A model generated the notes under the pieces. That model did no database searches. It saw only the letters and a program-made list of their open reading frames with translations, and was not told the DNA's origin. Positions 17,268 through 26,928 of a stretch of DNA of 64,000 bases are shown piece by piece (position 1 is the first letter of the stretch; the number at the start of each line of letters is the position of its first letter). The DNA is from Cyanobacterium stanieri PCC 7202 (GTDB lineage: Bacteria; Cyanobacteriota; Cyanobacteriia; Cyanobacteriales; Cyanobacteriaceae), in NCBI GenBank assembly GCA_000317655.1, contig CP003940.1:1364001-1428000 (forward strand). Reading direction: 5' to 3'. Position numbers and translations under genes: made by a program.

Positions 17268-19892
17268 TTAAAAAGAAACCATAAATAAGTCCAAACCCTG
17301 CTCAAAAATTTGATCAATGGGTAACATCTGGCCATCAGAGGTCATCATCTTATGATCCTTCGTAGCTTTGATAGTTGCACCATTTTCCAACTCATACTCA
17401 AAAACCTCTTGCTCTCCTCGATCATGCCACTGGGCGATCGCCTGGGTATATACAAAACCATACTGATCTACACTATACACAGTACACTGGATCTGCTCTT
17501 CAACAATTTTACCGATGGGTAAAACCCCATACTCCACCGTCAAAACCTCCGTATCATAACTCAAACAATACTCAGCAAACTTAACCATCTGCTGAAATAA
17601 ACTCTCCGCAATGTCCTTCGACACACCATTTTTCATCGCCCCATCGATAAATTTCTCTTGATGTTTCGCCATTTCCGAAGCCTTTTTCTTACCCATCGCC
17701 CGACGCAAAAGATCTGCCTCCCCAAGGGAATAACCAGCCAAATCCTGAGCCATTTTCATAATTTGCTCTTGATACACCAACACCGCATAGGTTTCCTTGA
17801 GAATAGGCTGGAGCAGTTCATGGTCATATTTAATGGGCTCTCTACCATGCTTACGATTGATGAAAATGGGGATCAAACCAGCATCAAGGGGGCCGGGGCG
17901 ATATAGTGCCAAAATCGAAGAAATATCCTCAATGCCCGATGGTTTCAAATCCCGAACAATTTGTTTCATACCATCGGACTCTAGCTGAAAGATACCCTGT
18001 AAATCTCCCCTTTCTAGTAAATTATGGGTCAATGCCACATCCTTGGGTAACTTTTTACTGGTACCCTTTGCCAAAATTTCCAGAGCTTTCCTTTCCCCTA
18101 GGGGTAAGTCATCTACATCGATGTGAATATCTCGATTTTGCTTGATCAAGTCTGCTGTTTTTTGGATCGTGGTTAGATTTCTTAGACCCAAAAAGTCCAT
18201 TTTCAATAATCCCAAGGATTCGAGATCTTCCATAAAATATTGAGTAATCACCGAACCTTCGTTATTTTTTTGTAGGGGTACAATTTCATCCAAGGGATCA
18301 CTGGAAATTACCACCCCTGCGGCGTGAACCCCAAAGGTTTTATTCATCCCCTCAATGCGCATCGCCATATCTAACCATTTTTTTACCCTTGGTTCGTTAT
18401 CATATCTTTGTTTAAATTCAGGGGATGGGGTGTCATCGGATACCATCACCTTCAATTTTGCGGGTTTTCCACGGGCTACGGGAATCATTTTTGCCATCTC
18501 GTCGGCTTCGGCGTAGGGGATCGCCAAAACTCTCGCCACGTCCTTTAACACCGCCTTAGAGGTCATACGGTTAAAGGTGATAATTTGAGCGACTTTATCC
18601 TCTCCATATTTAGCGGTGACATATTTGATCATCTGATCCCTTTTATCAATACAAAAGTCGGTATCAATATCAGGCATGGATTTACGCTCGGGGTTGAGGA
18701 AACGCTCGAACAACAGTCCATGGTGAACAGGATCAATGTTGGTAATACCAAGGGCATAGGCTACCAATGAACCTGCCGCCGAACCTCGCCCTGGCCCTAC
18801 GGGAATATTGTTATCTCTGGCATATTTAATATAGTCCCAAACTACGAGGAAGTAGGTGCAGAAGCCCATTTTTTCCATCATCCGCAGTTCATATTCCAGT
18901 CTTTCTTTATAAACTGGGGTGATTTCGCTTTTTTGGCGACAGTTAAATCTCTGCATCAAACCATCCCAGGTGACGGCTTCGAGATAGCTTTCGGGGGTGT
19001 GTCCACTGGGGATGTCAAAGTTGGGGATTCTTGGCTCTCCGAGGACGTTGTAGGGTTTGATTTTATCGGCGATTTCGAGGGTATTGATAATGGCTTGATC
19101 GATAATTTCTGGCTCAAGATGATCTCTAAATAGCAGTTTCATCTCGGCTTCGGATTTGAGGTATTCTGTGCCTGAATAACGCAGTCTTTTTTCCTCGTCG
19201 ATGTTTTTCTTGGTATTGATACAGAGGAGGGCATCATGGGCTTCTACGTCATTGCAGGAAAGAAAGTGAGAGTCGTTGGTGGCGATTATTTTGATGTCTA
19301 ATTCTTGGCTGATTTTCGCTAGTTCCACATTAACGATTCTATCTTCCCTTGATCCGTGATCTTGAATTTCGAGATAAAAGTCATCTTGGAATACTCTTTT
19401 GTACCATTTGGCTACGTCTCTGGCTCTTTTTTTGTCTCCTTTGAGGATGGCTTGGGGTATTTCCCCCCCCAGACAGGCACTGGTGACGATTAAGCCTTGG
19501 TGGTATTGTTCTAGTAGTTCTTTGTTAATACAAGGACGGGAAAAGATGCCTTTGCCTTGCATTCCTTGTAGGTGGGAGATGGTGGTAAGTTTGACGAGGT
19601 TTTTGTATCCTTGTTTGTCTTTGGCGAGGACGACTTGATGAAATTTTTTGATGCCTCGATGGTATTGGGTGATGTCATCATTGATAACGTACATTTCGTT
19701 ACCGATGATGGGTTTGATGGGTTTATTGAGGCAGTTTTTGATCAGTTGAATGGCACCATACATGACTCCGTGATCGGTAATGGCGATCGCAGGCATTCCC
19801 AATTCTACGGCTTTTTCTACGAGGGAGGGAATTTGGGATGCACCATCTAATAAGCTGTAGTCGGTGTGTATATGTAAGCCAACAAAAGACAT
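17268..19892 (-). CDS. dnaE1: DNA polymerase III alpha subunit, N-terminal part fused to split intein-N
   Basis: An 874-residue product: DnaE residues 1-775 followed by the 99-residue N-half of the cyanobacterial split DnaE intein. The PHP domain starts [11 protein letters not shown]; the polymerase active-site PDIDTDF is at 407-413 with Asp408 and Asp410; [10 protein letters not shown] and [10 protein letters not shown] are typical. The junction is [12 protein letters not shown] with Cys776 as the splicing nucleophile. The second DnaE half with intein-C, needed for a working replicase, must lie elsewhere in the genome; none is seen here. Function is chromosomal replication after protein trans-splicing. 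Confidence 0.97.
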   Translation of the reverse strand: MSFVGLHIHTDYSLLDGASQIPSLVEKAVELGMPAIAITDHGVMYGAIQLIKNCLNKPIKPIIGNEMYVINDDITQYHRGIKKFHQVVLAKDKQGYKNLVKLTTISHLQGMQGKGIFSRPCINKELLEQYHQGLIVTSACLGGEIPQAILKGDKKRARDVAKWYKRVFQDDFYLEIQDHGSREDRIVNVELAKISQELDIKIIATNDSHFLSCNDVEAHDALLCINTKKNIDEEKRLRYSGTEYLKSEAEMKLLFRDHLEPEIIDQAIINTLEIADKIKPYNVLGEPRIPNFDIPSGHTPESYLEAVTWDGLMQRFNCRQKSEITPVYKERLEYELRMMEKMGFCTYFLVVWDYIKYARDNNIPVGPGRGSAAGSLVAYALGITNIDPVHHGLLFERFLNPERKSMPDIDTDFCIDKRDQMIKYVTAKYGEDKVAQIITFNRMTSKAVLKDVARVLAIPYAEADEMAKMIPVARGKPAKLKVMVSDDTPSPEFKQRYDNEPRVKKWLDMAMRIEGMNKTFGVHAAGVVISSDPLDEIVPLQKNNEGSVITQYFMEDLESLGLLKMDFLGLRNLTTIQKTADLIKQNRDIHIDVDDLPLGERKALEILAKGTSKKLPKDVALTHNLLERGDLQGIFQLESDGMKQIVRDLKPSGIEDISSILALYRPGPLDAGLIPIFINRKHGREPIKYDHELLQPILKETYAVLVYQEQIMKMAQDLAGYSLGEADLLRRAMGKKKASEMAKHQEKFIDGAMKNGVSKDIAESLFQQMVKFAEYCLSYDTEVLTVEYGVLPIGKIVEEQIQCTVYSVDQYGFVYTQAIAQWHDRGEQEVFEYELENGATIKATKDHKMMTSDGQMLPIDQIFEQGLDLFMVSF
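17271..17567 (-). other. Split intein N-half (DnaE intein-N)
   Basis: Ninety-nine codons from Cys1 (CLSYDTE) to FMVSF at the stop. Block A is [14 protein letters not shown]; the block B TxxH is in ATKDHKMMT, matching the Npu/Ssp DnaE intein type. It has no endonuclease domain. Length is near the 102 residues of Npu DnaE-N. Confidence 0.95.
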
Positions 19893-19900
19893 TTAGGTAA

Positions 19901-19934
19901 TTGATAATTGAGAATTGACAATTGATAATGGGTA
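19901..19934. repeat. AATTGATAATTGAGAATTGACAATTGATAAT tandem words
   Basis: Four degenerate copies of a TTGATAA/TTGACAA word in the gap before dnaE. The same words, on either strand, occur near 540, 24500-24645 and 60311. Confidence 0.6.
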
Positions 19935-19993
19935 ATATTATTCAGTTTAGCATTATTCATTATTACTCTTACCCCGTGCCTCTTGCCTTACGA

Positions 19994-21625
19994 TCAATTT
20001 CTCTTTTGCAGGGAGATATTAATGTCTAATTGACTGGTATTAGGATCTAAACTAGAGCTAGTTATGGCAACCCCTTTGAGGGCATTAATAATTTGTTCTG
20101 CTTCGGTGGGGGTATCGGCGAACAAGTTGGGGTCAAATTCATTGAGAATATTAACGGTTCTTTCTATGTCAAAATAAACATAACCGAAGTTATTTCTAGG
20201 TAAGGTTTGGGTGGTTAGGGTAAAGGTTTCATTATTATTTAAAGATGGGGTATTATTTATAGTATTAATTATATTTTCTTCTTGACTTAAGTTTAAAAAG
20301 AAACGGTTATTTTCAAACCAACCATAGGATAATAATTGACCTTCTGGGGTGATCCATTTTGTAGAAGAAACGTCCTCATTTTCTTCTCTTTCTATTTGCA
20401 AGAAGGTATCAAAAGTGGCGAATTGTTCTAATCGGCTAAGGGTGCTTTCTCCTAGGGGGCGATCGCCCGTTTCCATTAAAAATAAACCTTTGATACCCGT
20501 ATCAGCAAAGGAATTATTTTGATCTACGGATAAAGCAAAAGCAAACTCTCCATCCATCCAGCCAAAAACATCATTGCGTATATTAAGGTTGAGAAAATCT
20601 TGAGAAAAAGACTCTACTAGGGTAATTAATTCATCTAATTCAGGAATTAATTGACGATTATTTTCTACCTGTTCCCAAATATTTTTGATAGCAATACCAT
20701 CTAACATAAAAATGGTATTTTCAGGAATTTTATCAATTAATTGATGGCTGGTGGTACTACCAATTTCTGAGTACAAAGATTCTGATAAACTGACTACGGT
20801 ACTTAAATTAATACCATGATCTTGGATACTAAAAGTGGTTGCGGCTGTCTCAATAAAAGGAATTTCGACGGTGTCTGGTAAATCCAAAGAGTCTGTAATT
20901 ACATCATCAATAAAATAATTGTAATCAGTGATATAAAACTGAAGTAAAGGATTACTTTCATTTAACTTTTGTCTGGTTGCCTCATTGGCTTCCTTGATGG
21001 GGGCGATGGAATCAGCACCTCGATAGGTATCAATAAATTGCTCTACTACTGTTTGACTAACACCTATGACTGCTTGACTATCATAAAAAGTAAACCAAAT
21101 CCCTTCGGGATCCTGATCACTGATAATCTGATAAACGGTGATATTTTGGTACTCACTTTCGATAACTTCCGTATCGGGATTATCTTTAATTTTGTTTAAA
21201 AAATCCCTTGCTTTTAACTTATTTTTTACCCCTGCAATTAACCCTACATCAGGCTCGGAAATGTCTTCAGCATTGGGCAAAAAAGCAATCATCAAACCCC
21301 CTAACCAAGGTTCAATATCTTCTTGATAATTTACTTCAATATTTTCCTCTTCCAACTCAGCGCGCCATTCTTGCCAAGTTTCTTCGATGGCTTCCCTCCC
21401 ACCAAAGGTGTCAAATTGTTCTAGTTGTTGCCAATCGTTAATATCTGTAGAGATAAAACCCGTTGCCACAGCACTAGCAGGGATAATTTGTGCCCCCCGT
21501 GAAGGGGTTAACTCTTCCCCTAATAAGAATCTACGCCCAAAATAGTATCCTAACCCCGCCCCTACTAATACCAGTAGAGAAATGCCTACACCGATGCCTA
21601 GCTTATTCTTTTTCTGTACTGTCAT
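19994..21625 (-). CDS. DUF3352 membrane-anchored protein
   Basis: A 543-residue protein with an N-terminal membrane helix (about 10-30, GIGVGISLLVLVGAGLGYYFG) and a large extracytoplasmic domain of the cyanobacterial DUF3352 family. Markers include IIPASAVATGFISTD after the anchor, WLGGLMIAFLP, and a C-terminal GVAITSSSLD strand. The composition is acidic with many Asn and Gln. Function is unknown. It lies between dnaE and a ProA-like gene on the same strand but with gaps of about 70-100 bases, so operon membership is unclear. Confidence 0.75.
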   Translation of the reverse strand: MTVQKKNKLGIGVGISLLVLVGAGLGYYFGRRFLLGEELTPSRGAQIIPASAVATGFISTDINDWQQLEQFDTFGGREAIEETWQEWRAELEEENIEVNYQEDIEPWLGGLMIAFLPNAEDISEPDVGLIAGVKNKLKARDFLNKIKDNPDTEVIESEYQNITVYQIISDQDPEGIWFTFYDSQAVIGVSQTVVEQFIDTYRGADSIAPIKEANEATRQKLNESNPLLQFYITDYNYFIDDVITDSLDLPDTVEIPFIETAATTFSIQDHGINLSTVVSLSESLYSEIGSTTSHQLIDKIPENTIFMLDGIAIKNIWEQVENNRQLIPELDELITLVESFSQDFLNLNIRNDVFGWMDGEFAFALSVDQNNSFADTGIKGLFLMETGDRPLGESTLSRLEQFATFDTFLQIEREENEDVSSTKWITPEGQLLSYGWFENNRFFLNLSQEENIINTINNTPSLNNNETFTLTTQTLPRNNFGYVYFDIERTVNILNEFDPNLFADTPTEAEQIINALKGVAITSSSLDPNTSQLDINISLQKRN

Positions 21626-21696
21626 TATTTCTCGTCCATTTTATTCCTGATTTTATCAGGGTTTTTTGAGGGCGAGACAAAAAACTCATAATACCT

Positions 21697-22944
21697 TTAC
21701 ATTTGTCCATCTCCCACCACAATTTGTTTAAGAGTTGTAAAGGTTTCTAAACTAATTAAACCTCGGCGATGTCCTTTTTGATTAGAGACTCCCAAAAATA
21801 CGGAGTTACTTCCTTGGAGATAACGATAAAAACGGGGGGATGAGTTGATATATACGAGGGCGCTATCTGCTTCCATGGCAAAAATACGCCCTTCTTGGTA
21901 AGAATCGGTGATTAAACAATTGGCATGACCACTGCTATACTCGTTGATATGGGCGATCGCACTTTGTAGATCATCTGTACGCCGAAAAGCGATGGTTTTC
22001 GTGAGAAAAGGCTGATACCATGAAGATTCCTTGACAGGATTTAGATAATCAGGAAATTCCTCCACCAAAGCATCGTCTCCCTTCAAAACAAAATCATTTT
22101 CTTTAAGATAATTAAATAGTCGAATAATTGAGGTGGACTTTTGTTGACTATTAATCAAAACTTTTTCAATGGCATTAACAGGATCTGGTAAACTACTATG
22201 ACTATCTACAATTACCGATCTCACCAAGTCTAAATCACTAGATAAAGACCAATATAAATAACAGTTTCCCATGGCCGACTTTAACACTGGTGCAGTTGCC
22301 ATTTCCGTCACCTGTTGAATTAAACTAGGGCGCCCGTAGGGAATAATTAAATTTAAATATTGATTCTGGGTAATTAAATCTTGGATAGAATAACCCTGTT
22401 CTGATGGTAAAAACTCGATACAACTAGAGGGAAAATCTGCCTCCTCAAGGGCAACTTGTAAGATTTGAGAAATGATGGTGTTGGTATTACTCGATTCACT
22501 CCCCCCTCTCAAAATTAAACTATTGCCTGTTTTGATGGTTAATCCTGCGGCGATAATGGCTAAATCAGGCAATGCCTCATAAACCATGGCAATCACCCCA
22601 AGGGGCATTAGTTGGGAGTAATTTTGACAGTAGGTTACTTGGTAGGGGGCATTAATTACTTTTTGAAAAGGATCAGGTAATTCTGCTAAAGTTTTTAATA
22701 TCTCCACTGCCGCCTCTAATCTTTGAGGAGTTAATTTTAACCAGTCTAAAATTAAATCAGGCACCGACATTTCCCGACTAATTTCTAAATCGAGGGTATT
22801 TGCCTGGAGGATGTCATCGAAACATTCTTCTAATTTTTCTGCCATCAAGGAAACGGCTAAGGAACGTTCAACTCCTTTTGCTCGGCTCATTTCGAGGAAT
22901 GCTTGATGGGCTTTTTTTACCCTTTTTTCAATAGATTCTGTCAT
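21697..22944 (-). CDS. ProA-like protein lacking the catalytic cysteine
   Basis: A 415-residue homologue of glutamate-5-semialdehyde (gamma-glutamyl phosphate) dehydrogenase from proline synthesis. Family landmarks are clear: PLGVIAMVYEALPD (ProA 'VYESRPN'), KTGNSLILRGGSES, GNCYLYW and GVSNQKGHRRGLISLE near the end. Where ProA has the nucleophile in CNAxE, this protein reads PVNAIE, with Val256 at the cysteine position. It therefore probably does not catalyse the normal reaction, and may be a regulatory or neofunctionalised paralogue. A second, intact ProA would be expected elsewhere in the genome. Confidence 0.7.
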   Translation of the reverse strand: MTESIEKRVKKAHQAFLEMSRAKGVERSLAVSLMAEKLEECFDDILQANTLDLEISREMSVPDLILDWLKLTPQRLEAAVEILKTLAELPDPFQKVINAPYQVTYCQNYSQLMPLGVIAMVYEALPDLAIIAAGLTIKTGNSLILRGGSESSNTNTIISQILQVALEEADFPSSCIEFLPSEQGYSIQDLITQNQYLNLIIPYGRPSLIQQVTEMATAPVLKSAMGNCYLYWSLSSDLDLVRSVIVDSHSSLPDPVNAIEKVLINSQQKSTSIIRLFNYLKENDFVLKGDDALVEEFPDYLNPVKESSWYQPFLTKTIAFRRTDDLQSAIAHINEYSSGHANCLITDSYQEGRIFAMEADSALVYINSSPRFYRYLQGSNSVFLGVSNQKGHRRGLISLETFTTLKQIVVGDGQM

Positions 22945-22972
22945 AGAATTTGTGGTTATAACCTGAACAATT

Positions 22973-23359
22973 TTAGTATCTGTATGGCAAGAGGAAAATT
23001 ATCACAAGGGAGGATACAATCATAATGGTTCCCAATATCCAAGGTATGAGGCTTACCATCGAAAAAGCTAATAATATGGAAATCATACCAATAGTAAACC
23101 ATAGCAGAAAAAATAAATAGTTTTTTGAAATTCCTTGGCGATGTAATATCCATTTTTTGCCATTCCAAGACCATTTTTTTTGATAGGGCGATAAATTAAC
23201 CACAGGTTCTAAGTACTGATGTTCTTCGTCGGTGACAAAGATTTGCTGACATTGATCACAACCAAAGGCTTCTGTTAGGGTAATTGGTTGTAGTGTACCC
23301 TCTCGGCGACAAGGGCAGGGGTATTCACATTTTAGGTCTATGGGCTGATCTTTAAACAC
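22973..23359 (-). CDS. Zinc-ribbon-like small membrane protein
   Basis: A 128-residue protein with an N-terminal cysteine module (Cys11, Cys15, Cys17, then FGCDQCQQIF with Cys34-x2-Cys37) followed by a two-helix membrane domain (about 81-101 and 104-124). The arrangement looks like a zinc ribbon on the cytoplasmic side of a membrane hairpin. No named family recognised; context (next to a ProA paralogue and narM) does not define a role. Confidence 0.6.
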   Translation of the reverse strand: MFKDQPIDLKCEYPCPCRREGTLQPITLTEAFGCDQCQQIFVTDEEHQYLEPVVNLSPYQKKWSWNGKKWILHRQGISKNYLFFLLWFTIGMISILLAFSMVSLIPWILGTIMIVSSLVIIFLLPYRY

Positions 23360-23462
23360 TCAAGCGCCTCTTTTTTTCGCTTTTATCTTTATTTTTGTTT
23401 ATTTTAATTTACTATTTTCTATAATATTAATTTTAGAGGTATCTTTTTAAGAGCGATCGCCC

Positions 23463-23915
23463 ATGACTGATTTTTTTCAATTTGAAGCGGATTTCGTAGA
23501 GTCTTTACGGTGTATTCCCTTGTTAGTCAGAATGAAACTAGACACCTGCGGAGTAAAATTAAAACTCAATCATTGGCATGAATTCACCCTCGAAGAAAGA
23601 GAAATATTAGTCAATAAATCCTGCTCGACTCCTTCTCAGGCTCAAGAATATGGAGATTTATTACAGCAATTAGTATATCAAAAGACGGGAGAATATGCAA
23701 AAACTTTGACCATTGATCCTCATCCTTTATGGCAAAAAAAAGAGATTATACCATCTCAAATTGTAGAAAAAGCTCAAGAATTTGATATTACAATAGATAT
23801 TAATAAGTGGGCGGAATTAACAGATTTACAAAGGTTTGCCTTAATAAAATTGAGTCGCCCTAGCCACGAAAACCGAAATTTTTTACCCGCCCTCAAAGAG
23901 TTTGGTTTGGCTTAA
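23463..23915 (+). CDS. narM: Nitrate reductase-associated protein
   Basis: A 150-residue protein matching the cyanobacterial Nitr_red_assoc family: FQFEADFVESLRCIPLLVRMKLDTCG at the start, then LKLNHWHEFTLEERE and a repeated helical pattern near the end (ALIKLSRPSHENRNF). In Synechococcus the narM product is required for nitrate reductase activity, probably in assembly or maturation. Cys17 and Cys29 are candidate functional residues. The nitrate reductase gene itself is not in the window. A HIP1 octamer overlaps the region just before the ATG. Confidence 0.8.
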   Translation: MTDFFQFEADFVESLRCIPLLVRMKLDTCGVKLKLNHWHEFTLEEREILVNKSCSTPSQAQEYGDLLQQLVYQKTGEYAKTLTIDPHPLWQKKEIIPSQIVEKAQEFDITIDINKWAELTDLQRFALIKLSRPSHENRNFLPALKEFGLA

Positions 23916-24032
23916 TATTAAGTAATCTAAGTTCAGGTTAACATTTTACTCCGTTCCCCGTTCCCTAACTAAAAATATATCCATCAAACATCAGGTATAA
24001 TGGTAAGATTGCAGACAAAATGAAACTTGTTT

Positions 24033-24497
24033 ATGGCAGAAAAAAAACCAATTAAAGTTATAAGTGATAATCGTCAGGCGAGATACCTATATGAGATTTT
24101 AGATACCTATGAAGCAGGGATTCAGCTAGGCGGTACTGAGGTAAAATCCGTTAGGGCTGGAAAAGTGAACTTGAGAGATGGATATTGTTTAATTCGTAAC
24201 GGCGAAGCATGGTTGATGAATGTTCATATCGCACCCCATCAAACCGCAGGACAGTATTTTAACCATGAGCCTAAGCGCGATCGCAAATTATTGTTACACA
24301 AAAAGGAAATCAATAAATTAATCGGTTTATTAGAGCAAAAAGGATTAACCCTGATTCCTCTGAAAATGTACATCAAAGGAGATTGGATTAAAGTGAGTCT
24401 TGGTTTAGGTAAGGGTAAGAAACTCCATGATAAACGGGAAACTATCAAACGTCGTGATGATGAGCGACAAATGGCAAGGATGATGAAACGATATTAA
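24033..24497 (+). CDS. smpB: SsrA-binding protein
   Basis: A 154-residue tmRNA partner that delivers SsrA to stalled ribosomes. The family pattern is complete: [39 protein letters not shown] (split across 10-50), HIAPH, the [10 protein letters not shown] helix and the basic tail [20 protein letters not shown] needed for decoding-site contact. The ATG at 24033 is preferred to the TTG at 24027. It is a single gene on the plus strand, followed by repeat-rich spacer DNA before gatA. Confidence 0.95.
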   Translation: MAEKKPIKVISDNRQARYLYEILDTYEAGIQLGGTEVKSVRAGKVNLRDGYCLIRNGEAWLMNVHIAPHQTAGQYFNHEPKRDRKLLLHKKEINKLIGLLEQKGLTLIPLKMYIKGDWIKVSLGLGKGKKLHDKRETIKRRDDERQMARMMKRY

Positions 24498-24646
24498 AAA
24501 TTGACAATGGACGACAAAAATTGACAATAGACAATGGACAATTGACAATTAAATATATTTGGATCATTACTCATTGTAAGAGATCATAATCGAAGATGTT
24601 AGTCTCAGAGCTAATTATCAATTATCAATTATTAATTATCAATTAC
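24496..24646. repeat. AT-rich TCAATTA / TTGACAA heptamer repeats
   Basis: The smpB-gatA gap contains runs of AAATTGACAATGGAC-like words (24497-24550) and ATCAATT tandem units (24612-24645). No gene is seen. This is the same repeat type as near 540, 19901 and 60311. Confidence 0.65.
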
Positions 24647-24651
24647 TATTC

Positions 24652-26100
24652 ATGGCTTCCATTTCCCAGTTACACAAACAGCTTATCAATAAAGAACGTT
24701 CAGCGGTAGAAATTGCCCAAGAATATCTCAACACCATCGAAAAATTAGAACCCCAAATAAAAAGCTATCTTCATATCACCAAGGATTTAGCCCTAAACAC
24801 CGCCCAAAAAGTGGATGAAAAAATTGCTAGGGGAGAAGAAATAGGCACCCTAGAGGGCATTCCCATCGCCGTTAAGGATAATATGTCCACCAAGGGCATT
24901 CCCACCACCTGCGGTTCAAAAATCCTCGAAGGTTTTACCCCCAGCTATGAATCCACCGTTACCCAAAAACTCCATGATCAAGGGGCGGTCATTTTGGGTA
25001 AAACTAACTTAGATGAGTTTGCCATGGGAAGCTCTACGGAAAATTCTGGTTATCAAATAACTGCCAATCCTTGGGATACCACCCGAGTGCCGGGAGGCTC
25101 TTCTGGAGGCTCTGCGGCCGCCGTGGCGGCAGATGAATGTGTGGTTTCGTTAGGATCTGACACTGGGGGTTCAATCCGTCAACCTGCCTCTTTGTGTGGG
25201 GTTGTGGGCTTAAAGCCTACCTATGGCTTGGTGTCTCGTTTTGGTTTAGTTGCCTATGCTTCCTCCCTCGATCAAATCGGGCCTTTTGCCCACACCGTCG
25301 AGGATGCAGCTGTTTTATTAAAGGCGATCGCAGGTTATGACTCCAAAGACTCTACTAGCTTAAAAGTAGAAATCCCCGACTATACCAAATCCTTTACCAC
25401 CGACTTAAAAGGTTTAAAAGTGGGCATCATCCGAGAAACCTTTGGGGAAGGATTGGATAACGTAGTCGCCGAAGCCGTTAACCAAGGCATCAAAGAATTA
25501 GAAAAACTGGGTGCGCAGGTAAAAGAAATTTCCTGCCCCCGCTTCCGCTATGGTTTGCCTGTTTACTACATCATCGCACCCAGTGAAGCCTCAGCCAACC
25601 TTGCCCGTTACGATGCAGTAAAATATGGCATCAGAAGCCAAGCTGATAACCTGATGGATATGTATACCCAAACCAGGGCGCAAGGATTTGGTAAGGAGGT
25701 AAAACGCCGTATCATGTTGGGTACTTATGCCCTTTCTGCAGGTTATTATGACGCTTATTATCTCAAAGCCCAAAAAGTTAGAACTTTAATCAAACAAGAC
25801 TTTGACAATGCCTTTGCAGATGTGGATGTGCTAATCTCTCCCACCTCTCCCACCACCGCCTTTAAAGCCGGGGAAAAAACTGATGATCCCCTTACCATGT
25901 ATTTATCGGATTTAATGACTATCCCTGTTAATCTCGCAGGTTTACCCGGCATGAGTATCCCTTGCGGTTTTGATGGTCAAAATTTACCCATCGGTATGCA
26001 GTTAATTGGTAATGTCTTACGGGAAGATGTTTTATTTAAAGTAGGTTACGCCTTCCAACAAGCCACCGACTGGCACACCAAATCCCCTAATCTTGGATAA
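24652..26100 (+). CDS. gatA: Glutamyl-tRNA(Gln) amidotransferase subunit A
   Basis: A 482-residue amidase subunit of GatCAB, which converts Glu-tRNA(Gln) to Gln-tRNA(Gln) using ammonia from glutamine. The amidase-signature triad is complete: Lys75 (AVKDNM), Ser150 in [10 protein letters not shown] and Ser174 in [11 protein letters not shown]. Length is typical. Cyanobacteria usually scatter gatA, gatB and gatC, and neither partner is next to it here. A hairpin terminator follows. Confidence 0.96.
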   Translation: MASISQLHKQLINKERSAVEIAQEYLNTIEKLEPQIKSYLHITKDLALNTAQKVDEKIARGEEIGTLEGIPIAVKDNMSTKGIPTTCGSKILEGFTPSYESTVTQKLHDQGAVILGKTNLDEFAMGSSTENSGYQITANPWDTTRVPGGSSGGSAAAVAADECVVSLGSDTGGSIRQPASLCGVVGLKPTYGLVSRFGLVAYASSLDQIGPFAHTVEDAAVLLKAIAGYDSKDSTSLKVEIPDYTKSFTTDLKGLKVGIIRETFGEGLDNVVAEAVNQGIKELEKLGAQVKEISCPRFRYGLPVYYIIAPSEASANLARYDAVKYGIRSQADNLMDMYTQTRAQGFGKEVKRRIMLGTYALSAGYYDAYYLKAQKVRTLIKQDFDNAFADVDVLISPTSPTTAFKAGEKTDDPLTMYLSDLMTIPVNLAGLPGMSIPCGFDGQNLPIGMQLIGNVLREDVLFKVGYAFQQATDWHTKSPNLG

Positions 26101-26113
26101 TTTTTTCAGCTTG

Positions 26114-26137
26114 AAATTCCCCTATTTTGGGGAATTT
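26114..26137. terminator. gatA terminator hairpin
   Basis: AAATTCCCC-TATTTT-GGGGAATTT, 14 bases after the gatA stop. Also usable for the converging Uma2 gene. Confidence 0.7.
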
Positions 26138-26180
26138 AAGTTTTGGTTAGGTCAAAATAATTTAAAAAAATACAACATAT

Positions 26181-26747
26181 TTATATCGCAAAAAAATCAT
26201 TGGCTTTAACCATTAAATCAGGAAATAAAGTAGATTTTATCAAGTCATTTTGTTGATATTCTGTCACCTCATAAAAGCCATCGACTAATATTAAAATCGA
26301 AATTTTTTCTAATTCTGGATCAATAATCCAATATTCAGGAATTTCTCTCACAGCATATTCCGAACGTTTGTAACGGTAGTCATCTTGTTTATTATTGGCA
26401 CTCACAATTTCCACCGCCAACATTGGTGCATTGTCTAAAACGGCCGTTTTCATCTGACGAATTTCTTGACATTGTTCGGATGATAAAATGACTAAGTCTG
26501 GAATCCTTGATTTATTTTCTGCTGTTCTAACTCCTACTGTGCCAGGCATAGGTTTATAATCTAATTTTAGTCGCTCTATCTCTTTTTTTAATAAGTCATA
26601 AATAAAAACTAAAATCAAAGCATGAAAACCACTAGCAGTAGGCATTAAAACCAATTCTCCATTAACTAATTCATACTTGTTATCCGTGCCATCACTAAAA
26701 CTTAAATACTCATCAAAGGAGTAGGTTTTTGTTAAAGATTGAACCAT
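26181..26747 (-). CDS. Uma2-family (DUF820) putative restriction-endonuclease-fold protein
   Basis: A 188-residue member of the Uma2 family, very numerous in cyanobacteria. The core has ELVNGELVLMP at about 25-35, RIPDLVILSSEQ, LAVEIVSANNKQDDYRYKRSEYAVREIPEYWIIDPE: the PD...ExK-like arrangement (Asp in PDLV, Glu in VEIVS, Lys in YKRSEY) of a restriction-fold nuclease. Biological role is unknown; some links to mobile elements have been proposed. It is single and converges on gatA. Confidence 0.85.
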   Translation of the reverse strand: MVQSLTKTYSFDEYLSFSDGTDNKYELVNGELVLMPTASGFHALILVFIYDLLKKEIERLKLDYKPMPGTVGVRTAENKSRIPDLVILSSEQCQEIRQMKTAVLDNAPMLAVEIVSANNKQDDYRYKRSEYAVREIPEYWIIDPELEKISILILVDGFYEVTEYQQNDLIKSTLFPDLMVKANDFFAI

Positions 26748-26928
26748 TATTAATCACACCCCTGATATTTTTCTTAATTGTAACTAATGGATATATTTTC
26801 CTTTGGCATTGGCTTTGTGCCATAATGCCTAATTATTTCTTGTGGTGGTTCAAGACAAATCACAAATCCCATACTATGCTAATAATAAAAGTAATAGTAG
26901 CAACGTAAGAGAGATTAAATAATTTTCT

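Noticed and set aside
17268-17570. Frameshift or truncation of dnaE
   Set aside because: The early stop is explained by the split intein; the sequence up to it is intact intein-N.
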